From NCBI GenBank assembly GCA_947579605.1, contig OX388321.1, positions 16,855,614-16,919,613 on the forward strand: a stretch of 64,000 bases of DNA. The letters are read 5' to 3'. Shown here piece by piece: positions 32,653-44,866 of the stretch; position 1 is the first letter of the stretch, and every line of letters starts with the position of its first letter. Origin of the DNA: Athripsodes cinereus. Lineage: Eukaryota > Arthropoda > Insecta > Trichoptera > Leptoceridae. The notes beneath the pieces are model-generated. The model made no database searches. It had not been told where the DNA came from and saw only the letters and a list, made by a program, of their open reading frames with translations. Both the position numbers and the translations under genes were made by a program.

Positions 32653-35376
32653 AAACATATGTGCGTATCGTATTGAAAAGTAGTAGATATAAGAGTTGGT
32701 ACTCATTTGAATTGATATGGAAAAACGTTTTGAAGTGTGGAAAATGTTCAATGGGCTACGTGGCGACTTTACCAGACGCTTAATATAATGTCCCAGTCTC
32801 TCATATAGGATGATTCACGTAGCACTGAAAAATTTAAGTATTTATTTAATAACAGTTATACGAAAACATAAAGTGCTTGAATTTGCATATATAATATATA
32901 ATTAGCCAAAAGTCAAAACGACGATGTGACCTTTTGATTAATATGAATTGATGTATTACATTCTTATTATAAAAATGTGTGCTTGTTATTGTTATTTCGA
33001 CTGAATAAAATATTATTTTGCTTAATCAAGTGGAAGGAAACCGCGTCATAGCAAAGATTTTTAGATTTTATTTATTTCATCAAATTTACTTAATCGCTCA
33101 ATGTTAAACAGCCATCATCATATACATATTTCAATTCTGAGGATCTTACGATTTTTTTTACATTTTACGTTTACGTTAAGTTTCCATTGCTAAGCTAGCC
33201 TAAGCCAATTTGTAAGTATAAGAACACCTTTCTGTATTAAACAAATGATATTTTTGTTCCATTAAAAAAACACTTGTGAAAAAACCTTGCTAAAAAGTCT
33301 CTCAACAATGCCATGATGTAGATTTTCAGCGTCGAAAACAAACACTTGAAACGAAAAGCGATTTGAATCGTTCTGTATAATTTATATTATTATAAAGAGG
33401 CTGCTGAATAGTATTAAAGTAGTATCACCCTCTACAATATACATTTATTGATTTCATACGATTCATATTGTGATTGGGAATGTCAATATTTGGGTAACGC
33501 AGATAAAGTACCGTAATCCCGTATGTCAACGTATCAAGAGATACATAGTATACCTATGTATATTATTTTATTAGACATACTTTGTACCCAAACCTTGTTG
33601 TATGGTTCCACTGTATATCCAGGGATTTTCGGTCTTCAATCAAATGTCGTCTTGACACGCGAAAAGGGTTGTACCTAAATTATTATTTTGAAATAATTAT
33701 TCTATGCAAATTCAATATTAAATTTCTTGACAGTCATCTGCGTTCACTACCAAACATGTCCCTCAACGCAGCTCTACAAACTAATCCACCAGGCAACTGG
33801 CGTTTTTTACGTAGTCAAATATCATGTGATAAGTCTTTTTTTACACCTTTTATCTTTTCAATGAACTTTTTGTCCAAAGAACACATTAACACACAATTGT
33901 ACAGCAACCATTTGAGTTGTCATCCAGTCAGAAAAACACCGAAAAAAATAAGGGATTCTATTGAAGAATCCGCGTAGTAAGATAGCACCTCTATAGACAT
34001 AGTCTTTAAGGTCTAAAAATAGAAGTATTTTTTGTTTAATTTTTATCGTATAATGTAGTAACTTAAAATATTACTAAAGATCAATCAATTCATAAATTTT
34101 TTCATTCATATTCTTACGGACCCGAGTAAGAAAATTACACAATGGTGTGCTTACAAAAAGTGAGTAACTTTCTTTGAGTGTGTTCAAACCAGCAGAGTAA
34201 CCGATAGATTTACTTTAATACCTAGATAATAATGTATTAAAAGGATTCTTCAATGAGCTTTCTATAGAATGATCTATTTAATATAAAGGAATAACCACGT
34301 ATTACAGAAAGAGCAGGTATTATAATAAATGTGTCATTCATGTATGTGTTTCTTACATAGATAGCCATTTTGTTATTGAGTGCTTTCAAGCTTCTAATCT
34401 ATGTTCATACAAAAATATTCCCGGTCAAACACGATTCAAAGAAAAACTTGTTTGGCCCATGACAAACTATTTCACGTTAACACATTTTGATCTACTTGTT
34501 CGCCCTTTTATACGAATACATGGCTTCCAAAATAATTTATTTAAACTGGCGTTGAGAGATCCAAGTTTTATTTTATTTCTTTAAAAGTTAAATTATGTAG
34601 GTACATAGTAGTTATAAGGCATAAGTAAACAATCACATCTGGACACCAAATAACAAATTTAGGCACCTCACTAGGACAGAACCTGAATAGATAAACTTGA
34701 GTGATGAAGATGAATCTTCCATTGTGTTGTTTATGTATTTTCTGCCATTTGAAGAATACTGATAAAGAGGGGAGTTTTCATTAAGCTTAATATGTAATTT
34801 ATCGTAGATATTTATCAATCCATTACTTCGTTGCATCTCTCAGAAGTTTTGTAGCCGAATGTCTACCTGAATATTATGGGAATAAAGAACGTCTTCTACG
34901 TGCCACGAAAAATATAGAATTCAAATTTACTTAATCGAAAATCTGAAATCTGGTCTGCATACTGAACTATCTAAGATTTTATTTTGCCTTGACGAAACTT
35001 GTGTCATCCAAATGTCGGCGTTGAATGATAACACTAAAGATGTATAGAAACATATTCACATTCACATCTTCAGCTACTGTACCGTTTTCATAATAATACA
35101 AAGTGTTGGGTGAAATGGTGACAGTTTTCCTGAAAAAGGTTTTTATTTTACTCCTGATAGAAGTTTCTGTAGGATGCTTATGTATATTGAAGAGTACTCA
35201 CATACTACCTTCAATACGTTTAGTGAATATATTTTGTATATACGTACCTATTTACATGCATACATTTTCACACTACCACAGCTACATATAATACAGTATC
35301 AATGCTGTATTTTGTAAAGAAGAACGTAAATAAAATTAATAAATGTATAGATGTTAAGTTCTCTTTTCTGTTGCAT
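32653..35376. other. Long AT-rich gene-free stretch
   Basis: Open frames of 131 codons (33582-33977) and 67 codons (34633-34836, minus) show no domain I recognise. No repeat shared with other parts of the window. Confidence 0.4.
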
Positions 35377-35570
35377 TCAAGTTCAAATTCATTTATTTTA
35401 TATATTTATATTTTATATTTATATCCATCACACCATAGACCCCATTATAGGGCACTTGGGTTTGTCAGGTTTACAATATCAAATTAACAAGACACAGAAG
35501 CATGAAAATACAAAATTATCGACATAAGAAAAATAAAAATCAAGACAATAAAATTATATGAAAAAAAAAC
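35377..35570 (-). mobile_element. Possible non-LTR 3' end
   Basis: Starts with 'caagttcaaattcatttatt', in minus sense an A- and (ttgaa)-rich tail, followed by a GC-richer body (catagaccccattatagggc). This resembles the family B layout without matching its body. Single copy here. Confidence 0.35.
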
Positions 35571-36889
35571 ATACGTACATACAAGCATAAAACACTTGAG
35601 ACAATATGTAAATCAAGAAAAATTAAGAACATTATAGCGGCTCTGATTCGAATGTAAAGGGTTCAAATCAGAGTTTTGTCAATCGCATTTCCTCAAATAA
35701 GCATATAGAATCCAATACAGTTCAAATATCCAGATGACAATACTATTAAAAGAATTTTTATTTTTATAGTCGTTCCTGGCTATCATGTTCTGAGAATGTC
35801 AAATGAGATAGGGTCAAAAACAGTTTTTTTTTTCAATATATTATCTTATTCTAGGTTAGTGTTTTTGTTTGCACATTCATTGCATACAGAATAGACATAG
35901 ACATAGACAATTCAGAATAATAATATAAGTTTAAATTTCAGTACGCCCGTCTTTCCCAATAAATATACTATTACTTGAAAATAACTTATTGTATTAGAGT
36001 CTCTATTATGAAAAGAAGCTGGTTGCCTGTACTGCATAAATATGTCATATTACCTTTCACCACTTACTTTCCACGTCTGGCCTAAATCTTTTCATTTCAG
36101 TAGACGGTGATATACATCGCGTTATTATTAACCATTCATTAAATTGATTGAACTCAAATCAAGTTTATTTTATAACGATAGATCACTCTTTATATTAAAT
36201 AAAGTTTAACCACTGAGAGTTATTATATGATTCGATGAATATAATATGTATAAAATGGGTATGTGAGTTTGTTTTTCTATTTACACACAGAACACAGTAC
36301 TATATTGAACAACGTACTTAGATAGATACTTACCGAGTAGAATCCAATCTCTTCCGTAAAACGTTCTTTCAATAGGAAGTTTAATTTTATTATTTGGTCG
36401 TGTTTTCTTCTCCTATTCAATAGATGGCTCTTCACACTCTACTTCCTGCCTGTTTGGTATTCGATGGGTTTTCTTATGAAAGTCACTGATGAGTGACACT
36501 GCATCGACATCGATTTGTTTTATTTTTTTATTACATAATGTTGAAACGTTTATTTTATTATGTCAATCTTGTAACATTGATAATACACAATTTATCATAT
36601 TATTAAGAGTGTACTAAAATTAAATTTGTTTTCATGGTATTTTTCTTTCATCTAGCTGAAATTATTCAGTGAAACCGGAGACTGTTGATTAAAAATCGTC
36701 TGTTCCAAAAGAAACCAATAACGCCAAGATATAGATAGAAGAGTTTCTTCATTTAAAAATATTATGAATTTAACATCTTTCAAAACACTATCAACTTTGT
36801 GTTTTTTGGCTGGATTTCAATCACATTTCAAATTTCTGTTAAAAAATAATAAATAATCATCAAGCTTCCCATTCAGATTAAAAAAAAAA
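35571..36889. other. AT-rich DNA, nothing recognised
   Basis: A short (catagac)n-like motif occurs at 35886-35906. No gene. Confidence 0.4.
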
Positions 36890-37011
36890 TCATCGCCCTC
36901 AACGCTACTCTCGGGAGCACAGGGCAGAAACCAGCCTCCTCCGTTCAGAGCGTCTTTGCGCCAATTGCGTCACCTCTTTCCACGACATTCCCTGCGCTCT
37001 GATGTCGTTTT
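36890..37011 (-). mobile_element. RTE-like C-terminal fragment
   Basis: Minus-strand frame: NDIRAQGMSWKEVTQLAQRR then SERRRLVSALCSRE-stop at 36905-36907. It fits the pattern 'DI...G..W..v..lA..R..WR.lv..LC' at the end of RTE-like RT proteins. A poly(A) run on the plus strand (36880-36889) borders it on the side of its 3' end. Confidence 0.65.
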
Positions 37012-38754
37012 CATTGGATATTGTGAAAGAGGGACGCCTAAAATAATTAAACTGAATAAATATCACAATATCACTTGCTTTGATTTTTTAAGGCCAATAC
37101 GTTTTGTACAGCTTTTGAAAATATGCAATTTCATATGTTTGCATATAAGAATGAGATAAAATCAATTTCGCAATAAGATTTTGTTTTCTCGATGTTTTAA
37201 TTCTAAGACTTGCATCAACCCTTCGTTATCTTCAATATGGTCAACAGGAAGTGTATTATCTCTGATGTAATTCCAATAGAAACCACTTCAATCATACTTC
37301 GTACTTCTATTACGTTTTAAACTTTCAAACAATTTAACTAGATACCAACCAACCATCAGCCAACCAGCCAGCGCAAAGAACATACACTATTTGTTGTGCA
37401 TTATTTGATTAAAATGTACTGTCTTTTGTAATAGGTACCTACTTTAAATCATCACGGTATCTTCTTCAAGTTGAGTAGCCATAAGAATAACTGGACTACA
37501 AATTATATATTAACATGTTCCATAACTCGACAAGTAAAAATATCTTTTATTCGAGAAACCGCCATTTTCTAATTTTGGTGTATTAATATTATGTTTAAAA
37601 AACACAACATAAACATGAACTTTTTAATAATCCCACTATAAAACACGTACATTGTCTTTGTTCCGTTCAGTAGTTTAAGGATTAAAATAATAATTTGTGG
37701 AAGTGATAACAGTTGAAATAATTTCTTTCCATAAGTCAATATTTAATATTTAAAAATAAATATGTATTTTTATAATTGTTTATTTGTGGACATGAAAGAG
37801 TAGCGTTGATTGTATGTATTACCAATTAAAATCAAAGATTTGTTAAGTTATGGGACTGGACATTAGATGAATTCATAAGTTTTCCTTCACGCACCAATTA
37901 AAAAAATAAGACATCAAACAGGGTAATTTTCAAATCAAGAAATATGTGATAAGTTACTATAAGATTATCAGAATAAGTATTCACTCGAACATATAATAGC
38001 AATTACCACATTATTGTATGGTTTTAAAATTATACTTTGATTCATTCTATTCTGAGTGCCTTACCACGAAAATTAAGGATAAAATTGTATTTAAAAAATT
38101 CTGGGATGAAATAAACTTAATGAAGACAGGAATTGTAACACTTCTGCATGTTCATTTTTTCAAATATTTCATTATTTAAATCTTTGGAACATATTGACAG
38201 CAGGTTGTCTCTTTCTGTCAAAAAGTAATTGATTTGTTTGATATAACATATAAAACCATGTTCACAAAGAAGTGAAGTAATGTTTTGTATATTCAACAGG
38301 TTTCCTGTAACGGACATGTAATTTATTTATTTACGACTGCAAGCTTCCGAAAAACACAAAGAATTTTACAAATTGCTTTGAATATAGGTATTATTTATTT
38401 TTGTTATATTAAACGTTAAAGTTTTACATATATAAGTATGGGACTTTTATTTTCCTTAAGAAATTATTTGATGGCATAGAAAACTAATTATTTTAGATAA
38501 AAGTTTGCTTGCTTTTCCAGTATTTATAAAATTTCCAATCAAGACTGGTTGAGTAAAAAAACGAGAAGGCTTGTTACTACTACGTGTTCTCGAGAGGAAT
38601 GTTGAAAGGTGAATGACAACAAACAGTGATACAATATTGACCTTATGAGTAAATAAAAATTTTGCATCTTTTTGTAATTATAAATTTACATCTGAATAAA
38701 AAAAAACATAATAACAAAATTTCGATATTATTGACTGTTATTGATATTGTTGAC
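37012..38754. other. AT-rich DNA with a faint family A trace
   Basis: 'atcatcacggtatcttcttc' 'aagttgagtagcca' at about 37449-37482 looks like the start of a very old family A copy. A 66-codon minus frame (38117-38317) has no motif. Confidence 0.35.
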
Positions 38755-39015
38755 TGATATTGTTGGAAGTCCATTTCAAGATAAATAAAAAAAAAAAACA
38801 CTACTTATGTAGTTAACTTCCAAATGACTTTTTTAACTTCGCTTACTAGCATTCGGAGACTCTCGACTCCATCGTCATGCTATTAATAAAAAGTTACTTG
38901 ATTTTTTTCTAATCACCCGATTATGGAGTCTAGAGTCTCCGAATACTAATAAGTGAAGTTAATAAAGTCATTTGTAAGTTAACTACAAACTGTGTTTTTT
39001 TTTAATTTATCTCAT
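38755..39015. repeat. Foldback element (family F), copy 1
   Basis: Arms at about 38779-38872 and 38920-39013 pair: 'tagttaacttccaaatgac' with its complement, 'cttactagcattcggagac' with 'gtctccgaatactaataag', and 'tctcgactccat' with 'atggagtctaga'. The left side continues into 'tgttggaagtccatttcaag', also found at the far end of copy 2 (53.3 kb). Confidence 0.7.
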
Positions 39016-39454
39016 TATAATAAACCAAGAGCACTCTAAACATGGAGTCGTCTAATGTGATGCCTCTCACTACAAAACAAAAGTAATAGTTATAGTTTTA
39101 AAAGAATTTCAGCAACATAGCATCACATCATTCCGAAAAGGTATGTAAAGAAATGTCACGGAGAACAATATGGGTACTTGTAGTCAGTAGGAGTAGTTGT
39201 AAGTAGTTGATACTATTGAGCCCATTTCATATATATGTGATCCCGGTCGGATATCAGTTTAGTTTCTCCGTAATATCTTCAATCAGAGTTATAGATGCTT
39301 CTACGTTTATGGTACACAAATTATCAGTAAAATGAGAGTTTCTGAATAACTCGTCGTTTTCTGTTTCAATACTTTTAACCATATTTGTATGATACAAAAC
39401 TATTATGCAAACTAGTGACAAATGATGTATGAGCTGATAAGTGATAAAAATCCT
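39016..39454. other. AT-rich DNA, nothing recognised
   Basis: No gene or repeat recognised. Confidence 0.35.
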
Positions 39455-39644
39455 TTCTTCTTCCTTCCAAGTCGGTCCCTCAATGCTGAGGATCGTGACC
39501 ACCAAGTGACAAGCTCTTCCGCCGTGCCCTGTCCTCCGCCTGCCTAAACGCCTCATAGACTGTACCCCCTGCAGCATCTCTCACATGATCCGACCATCTT
39601 GTTGGTATTCGGTCCCTGCTTCTTCTTCCTTCGACTCCACCTGA
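39455..39644 (-). mobile_element. RTE-like C-terminal fragment (second lineage)
   Basis: Minus-strand frame: RIPTRWSDHVRDAAGGTVYE, AFRQAEDRARR, KSLSLGGHDPQH, stop at 39480-39482. The 'TRWSD.....GG....A...AEDR..W' pattern and the terminal HDPQ are typical of RTE-like ORF ends. The tail is gaa-rich (gaaggaagaa). The upstream edge near 39644 is truncated. It encodes a different C-terminus from the 60.2-kb and 57.0-kb lineages. Confidence 0.75.
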
Positions 39645-41142
39645 CAAAATTATATACTTAGCTACAGGATAACAATATAGCTACCAAAAAAACTGAATTA
39701 TCCAGATATACAAAATTCCACTTTCGTGATCGATCATGACTGTTGTTTTTTTTTTAATTAAGTCAAGAAATTCTATTCTAAGTATCTATATCTAGAGATA
39801 TCATATGGACCATTGTTTTTTTTTTGAATTTCAAAGTAGCCTGCAGTCTCAATGATCATCTTAAGTACGTACAATATCTATATTAGAACAAATTAATTCT
39901 CACAGAAAGGGATATCCAATGAACTAAAAACATTTTCTGATTTAAATAAAATAGTCGGATACTATTTTCATCAAACAATGTCAATTTCATATTGTGAGAA
40001 TGTTTTTAGGGAAATATACGATAGTAATAGTGGGGACTCAAGGCATCTTTGTCGGACACTGAAATACATTATTGAGGTCATGTCACCCATCACGTCCCAA
40101 CAAGAAACCATTAGGAAACAACTGGACGTCGTCCACTGACATCTATTGGCTGTACTGAAAAACCTCGTAAAGTGACATAATGCTGAAATAAATAGTCAGA
40201 CCTTTGGTTATATTGAGAAATATCTACCTATATTTAGTTGTATCTAAGTTAGAATTGTTGGAATACCTTCTCTTCAATAAACCAAATTATACTCAACTAA
40301 TGTCTTTTACTTTATTTATTTTTATTTGTTGGGCTGTTTTTTCGATATATTTCACAGGTTATACCGTTCCTGTTATTGGCAATAATGAACGAAGGGAATA
40401 TAAGTATTCAATTCAAAGCAATTTTGTACTAATTATGTGGTGTCAAAATGCAGATTGCACTGAATTAAAGAGCATATAATTTTATTCAAGAGTGGACGAG
40501 AATATGTCTAGAAGAAGTATAGACGTCATTTCAATGTACTGTAGTAAAAAAAAACTTTTACAGGCTATCCAAAGTATCAATTAGAAGAAAAAAACAATGA
40601 AAATCTCAGAACAAGCCAAAACCAATGTTTTTCTCATATTCAGAAATCTTCGATTCGCGTGATTTTTTTTTGATATAGCCATCTACTATACTAGTAGTGA
40701 AAATTTACGAGTATCTATCTTTTTGTTGTTTATTTATTTATCGCATCACCCAAATCCCACAATATTCTGCACCTTAATATTTTACAATAATGCCTGTCCT
40801 CTTTTTGAATTTTGTCTTTTAAAAAGGCAATATTGTAGGTGTAAATATCCCGTTTTTGTTATTTATTAATCTTAATATCCGTGCACTGCAGACTTTATCT
40901 AAATCTTCATTTAATTTTAAACCGAAAACGCTGATTATTTTAATATTGGTGTAATAAAACAAAGAAATATTGTCGCTCTCTGGTGATTCAGGTATCGAAA
41001 TCAATTATTTAATCTCTTAATGTTCAGATACTTTTAGTGTAAATATATAAATTAGCTTTTTGTTTTTAGAGCATACCTACCTACCTCCTACGCTATTAAT
41101 TTTTGTAAATTATACCCATTATTCCTTCACGTAAATAATAAA
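39645..41142. other. AT-rich DNA with two GC-richer patches
   Basis: 40030-40165 is GC-richer (ggggactcaaggcatctttg ...), unassigned. 40728-40800 begins (ttta)n and may be another minus-strand non-LTR 3' end. Confidence 0.35.
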
Positions 41143-41360
41143 ACCATCACGCATATCCCACAAGTGGGTTAGACAGCAGACCGTCTGATGATATAACATG
41201 CAAGCCGTCCTCTTGGTGCCAACCAAAAATTAAGACATTCAGGATGGGTGGCAAATCTCATCGCTGAATAAAAGATGTTAAATGTCCTTATTTTTTCTAA
41301 CACCTGCCTTTCGTTCAGAACACTCGAAAACTTACGGAAAAAAGTAGGAGACGTGATTAT
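41143..41360 (+). repeat. Family A copy, near full length
   Basis: 'accatcacgcatatcccaca', 'gcagaccgtctg', 'ccgtcctcttggtgcc', 'cattcaggatgggtggcaaa', 'acacctgcctttcg' and 'agtaggagac' follow the family order. The last about 30 bp are not recognisable. Confidence 0.75.
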
Positions 41361-43216
41361 TTATATTGTCTTACGGTGTTGAAATGAAATTCTTCTTACC
41401 AAAAAGCTTCTATGATATGTAATTAGGTTATTATGATTTATACTCTTATTATGCTTGGCACAATCAATCAATAAATTTTATGATCAAACAGAATAAATTA
41501 TTCATTTTGGATATTCGTTCATGTGCACAATAATACATTATGTTGATTTGATTCTCACATTTTTTGTGCGAAACTTTATATTCTCATATCATTTTTAGAT
41601 TTACCAAAAATATTCCATTAAAATATAAATTTAGCTTGTTCATTCCTTAGAACTGAAAATAATAAGAATGTTTCTTCTGAGTGAAGATCTAGAATAATAA
41701 AAATATTTGAAAAAAAAACATATATCTCTGCCTTACAATAAATTTCTTATCATTTCACCATCAAGGAACCTGTGGGAGAAGCAAAAGTAGAAATATTTGA
41801 TGTAAAAATATGTTTCTCAACATTTCTTCATTCTATTCTTATAAGAATATCACACCCTTGTTGTGATTTATGCGCTACCCCTCAGGGCCTCGGAGGGTGG
41901 GTATTTGTAATGCGAACTAAATGCTCATAAAAGGGAGGCTTTCATGGAAAATATTTTTATAGCCTTTTGTGGTGAGTTAGAGCAACAACGGCGACATGTG
42001 GTGCGACAACCAGAATGTTTGGTGATAATTTGACAAAGGCATATCTACTTAGGACTTACCACCTATAGGTAGGTAATGTACATGACTGTCTACCTAACAT
42101 TTGTATTGTAATATATTATGTTAGAGTAATGTGAACGTATCTCTGCATGTATCTTTATACGACCATGACTGAATTTGCAGATATTATTTCTACTTGATTT
42201 TAAATACAGCGTTTTTTCGGAAAATGATATACTTGAGTTATTCAAATTCATTTATTTATTGAGTTGACATTTATTTTGTACAACTCCATTTTATTTCATG
42301 TAATGAATGAAGTCATTGTCAAAAAAGTTTGAAAATGATTTCGTAAGTCGAAACCTGGTTACTTATTTTATAAATAAAATATTGTAAAACTTAAAACAAT
42401 TTTTTTGTTACACGAAATGGAATTCAAATATGTTTATTTTTTTTTTAACAACAATAATATTTTTTTATAAATGCAAAGTAAACATAAGTTCCCTCAAATT
42501 TAAATTTGAATAAATTTACCTTGTTTATGTTTACTTACATATTATTTCTAATTCATATTATACAAGCAATTAACGTGATTATTGTCTAAGACAAGCTTTT
42601 TCATTTAACCTGAACACTGAATAATGTTTTTATTTTCGGATCACAACTTTGATGTATTTATTATGATTATATTCATTTACTTTATTCTTTCAAATTTTAT
42701 AATGTAAGCTCAGGAAATTTGTATTACTTATAATACGTAAATATTTTTTGTGTTGTATAATTTTTACACAATGATTCTGATTAAAAATTAAGTTCACCAT
42801 CCAATCAACTGAAATATTAAATATAAGTAACAAAATATCTATCCGTCTATCTTCTCGACCCGCATTCAGATTGGAATAAGGACCTCTAAACTATCTTTAC
42901 CTCTTTACCTTTAGGTCTCATCCCAATTGCGGTAAGCAGACTGAATGGAATGACATACAGATCTATCCTTACATACTTCTACATTCATAAAATTTTAATT
43001 TCTCTGACTCAACACACTGACATTCTTGAAAATTTGATCCCGTGATCAAGTCACGCGGTTCTTATACTCCCGCGCTTTTTCACTCTCTCTTGACACGACT
43101 TACTAATAGCATTAATTTGCATAATGTGCAAAACATGCAAATGATAATCAAACAAATGATCCAGGGTATGTGTGGTCACATTGTGAATATCACATTGTTC
43201 TCTTAAAAATGTCAAG
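41361..43216. other. AT-rich DNA with a few GC-richer patches
   Basis: 41870-42010 and 42840-43110 are GC-richer. 42905-42950 carries 'catcccaattgcggtaagca', like the 4.85-kb fragment. 43118-43150 contains the octamer atgcaaat within a loose palindrome (tttgcat ... atgcaaa). No gene seen. Confidence 0.35.
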
Positions 43217-43433
43217 CAGCAGGGTTACTCTTGACAAAGCTAAACACGATCTTAATCTAGTCTTGATCTTGATCATACGACGCACGAAGGGACTATGGTC
43301 AAAAACGCCGCTTTACCGCTAACGCGCGATCGGTTTGCGTGTATTTTTGGCCAATAGTCACTTCGTGCGTCGTATGATTAAGATCAAGACTAGATTAAGA
43401 TCGTGTTTAGTTTTTTCAAGAGTAGCCCTACTG
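43217..43433. mobile_element. MITE of 217 bp with ~90-bp inverted ends
   Basis: The left end 'cagcagggttactcttgac' pairs with the right end 'caagagtagccctactg'. The arms continue through 'ctaaacacgatcttaatcta', 'gtcttgatcttgatcatacg' and 'acgcacgaag', separated by a GC-rich centre (ctaacgcgcgatcgg). No coding capacity. Target duplication not clear. Confidence 0.85.
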
Positions 43434-43492
43434 ATTTGACGAAAGCTCTCAAGTAATAAAATCAAAAGTGAAAAGTAAGCAGGATTTTTTTT

Positions 43493-43590
43493 ATGACCTG
43501 TTCAGAGCAGCACAAGCCAGGGAGGTTTTCGCCGGAGTGATCGCCAACGTCGGGGGGACCTGACGTGGCACAGAAAGAAAAAGAAAAAAC
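43493..43590 (+). mobile_element. Very short RTE 3' end, copy 1
   Basis: Encodes DLFRAAQAREVFAGVIANV then GGT-stop (43495-43563), followed by 'cgtggcacagaaag' and an A/G-rich tail. The rest of the ORF is missing. Its 5' edge lies within a few bases of those of the 60.2-kb and 62.3-kb copies. No target duplication found. Confidence 0.8.
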
Positions 43591-44332
43591 AGTGTTTTGT
43601 TACTATCAAATATGTTAATTATCATGCAGTTCACACATTTATAAGGAAAGACATTTCAACTAGTTTTCTAATCAAGGACCCTATTTCAAAAATACTCACA
43701 GCATTCACGTATAACAACTTTCTCAAATATTAACGTTAAGGTTATTATCATCATCTTGTTTAACGTATAAGAAAATATAATATTATTATGACAATACACA
43801 AATATTTTATTTATTGTCGTAAAATTCCAACCCCCATTTTTACGACAGTAATTTCATGTTGCCTGTTTGACAGCGATGATTACATCCACTGCTGTGTATT
43901 TACATTTCTGTAATGAGAACTCTTGTCTACTGTGTTTTTTTTTACCTAAGTAGGTACTTAAAATAATTTATAGCAAACTTACATTACATTTTTTCGTTCA
44001 TAAAAACATATATTATAATGGTAATTGAAAAATAGTCTTTAGGCAATGGTTTAAGTTAATTGAAAAATCATGAACTTGTTTCTCGTGAACAGTAAACATT
44101 TTGACAAAAATACTACGTTTATAAATATTTACGTTAGTAAAAGAAATAGAATTAAAATAATTAATAATTTAGGAATTAAAATGTTGATATTATTCATTTG
44201 AGAACCGACTAAGTTGATAGGCCTACTTTTATCACAAAGCTTCATTTTACATTTTCCTGACAATGAGAGCGGACGGTTTCGATTGCCAGCTCACAAATGA
44301 ATAAAGTCACCAATGAAGTTATGGTCAGGTCA
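43591..44332. other. AT-rich DNA, nothing recognised
   Basis: No gene or repeat recognised. Confidence 0.35.
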
Positions 44333-44400
44333 TTCTGTCCTCATTCATTCTTTCCACGTGCCCGTACCATCTTAACTTATTCACATTCACTGTAACGCAC
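44333..44400 (-). mobile_element. RTE/Jockey-type coding remnant
   Basis: Minus-strand frame: NKLRWYGHVERMNEDRMT-stop. 'LRW.GHV.RM.E.R.' is a well-known motif near the end of RTE-like ORFs, also seen here in the 60.6-kb copy as LRWYGHVARRP. Only about 20 codons remain recognisable. Confidence 0.65.
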
Positions 44401-44606
44401 ACACGTAATATTACTTATTGCAAAAATGTGGTGTACTGTATATTGTTTCTCTTCGCGCAACAAAGATGTTGCTCCAAAAACAAACGCACCTTGATATCCG
44501 AAAAGATCTGCTAATTTTCAACCGGAATGTAAAGGGTGCAATAAAATTACGAATTTAAATATATTTATATGTACGATTTTCGATGCTGTAAAAACCCTTA
44601 TTCTTG

Positions 44607-44866
44607 TACTACTACTACTATACCATCACGGCATATCCCACAAGTGGGGTAGCCAGCAGATCAGCTGCATGTAAGAAACATGCAAACTGTCCTCTTCGTG
44701 CCAATATATAATCAAGACATTCAGATTGGGTGGCAAGCCTCATTGCTGAATTTAAGAAGTAAAATGTCTTAATTTTTTCGAACACCTGCCTTTTACAGGA
44801 CACTCGAAAACTTACGCAGAAGAGTGGGAGACCAATTCTTTACCGGGTGCTCCACGGGATAAATGT
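44607..44866 (+). repeat. Family A copy, full length
   Basis: The best-preserved complete copy: (tac)n at 44607, then every module of the family through 'gtgctccacgggataaat'. The plus-strand frame YTITAYPTSGVAS is open apart from two stops; the opposite strand is open for 61 codons (44618-44803). Confidence 0.85.

Noticed and set aside
33582..33977. 131-codon plus-strand open frame, a possible gene
   Set aside because: No recognisable domain, AT-driven composition, and no splice or promoter context that I could support; length is possible by chance in 64 kb read in six frames.
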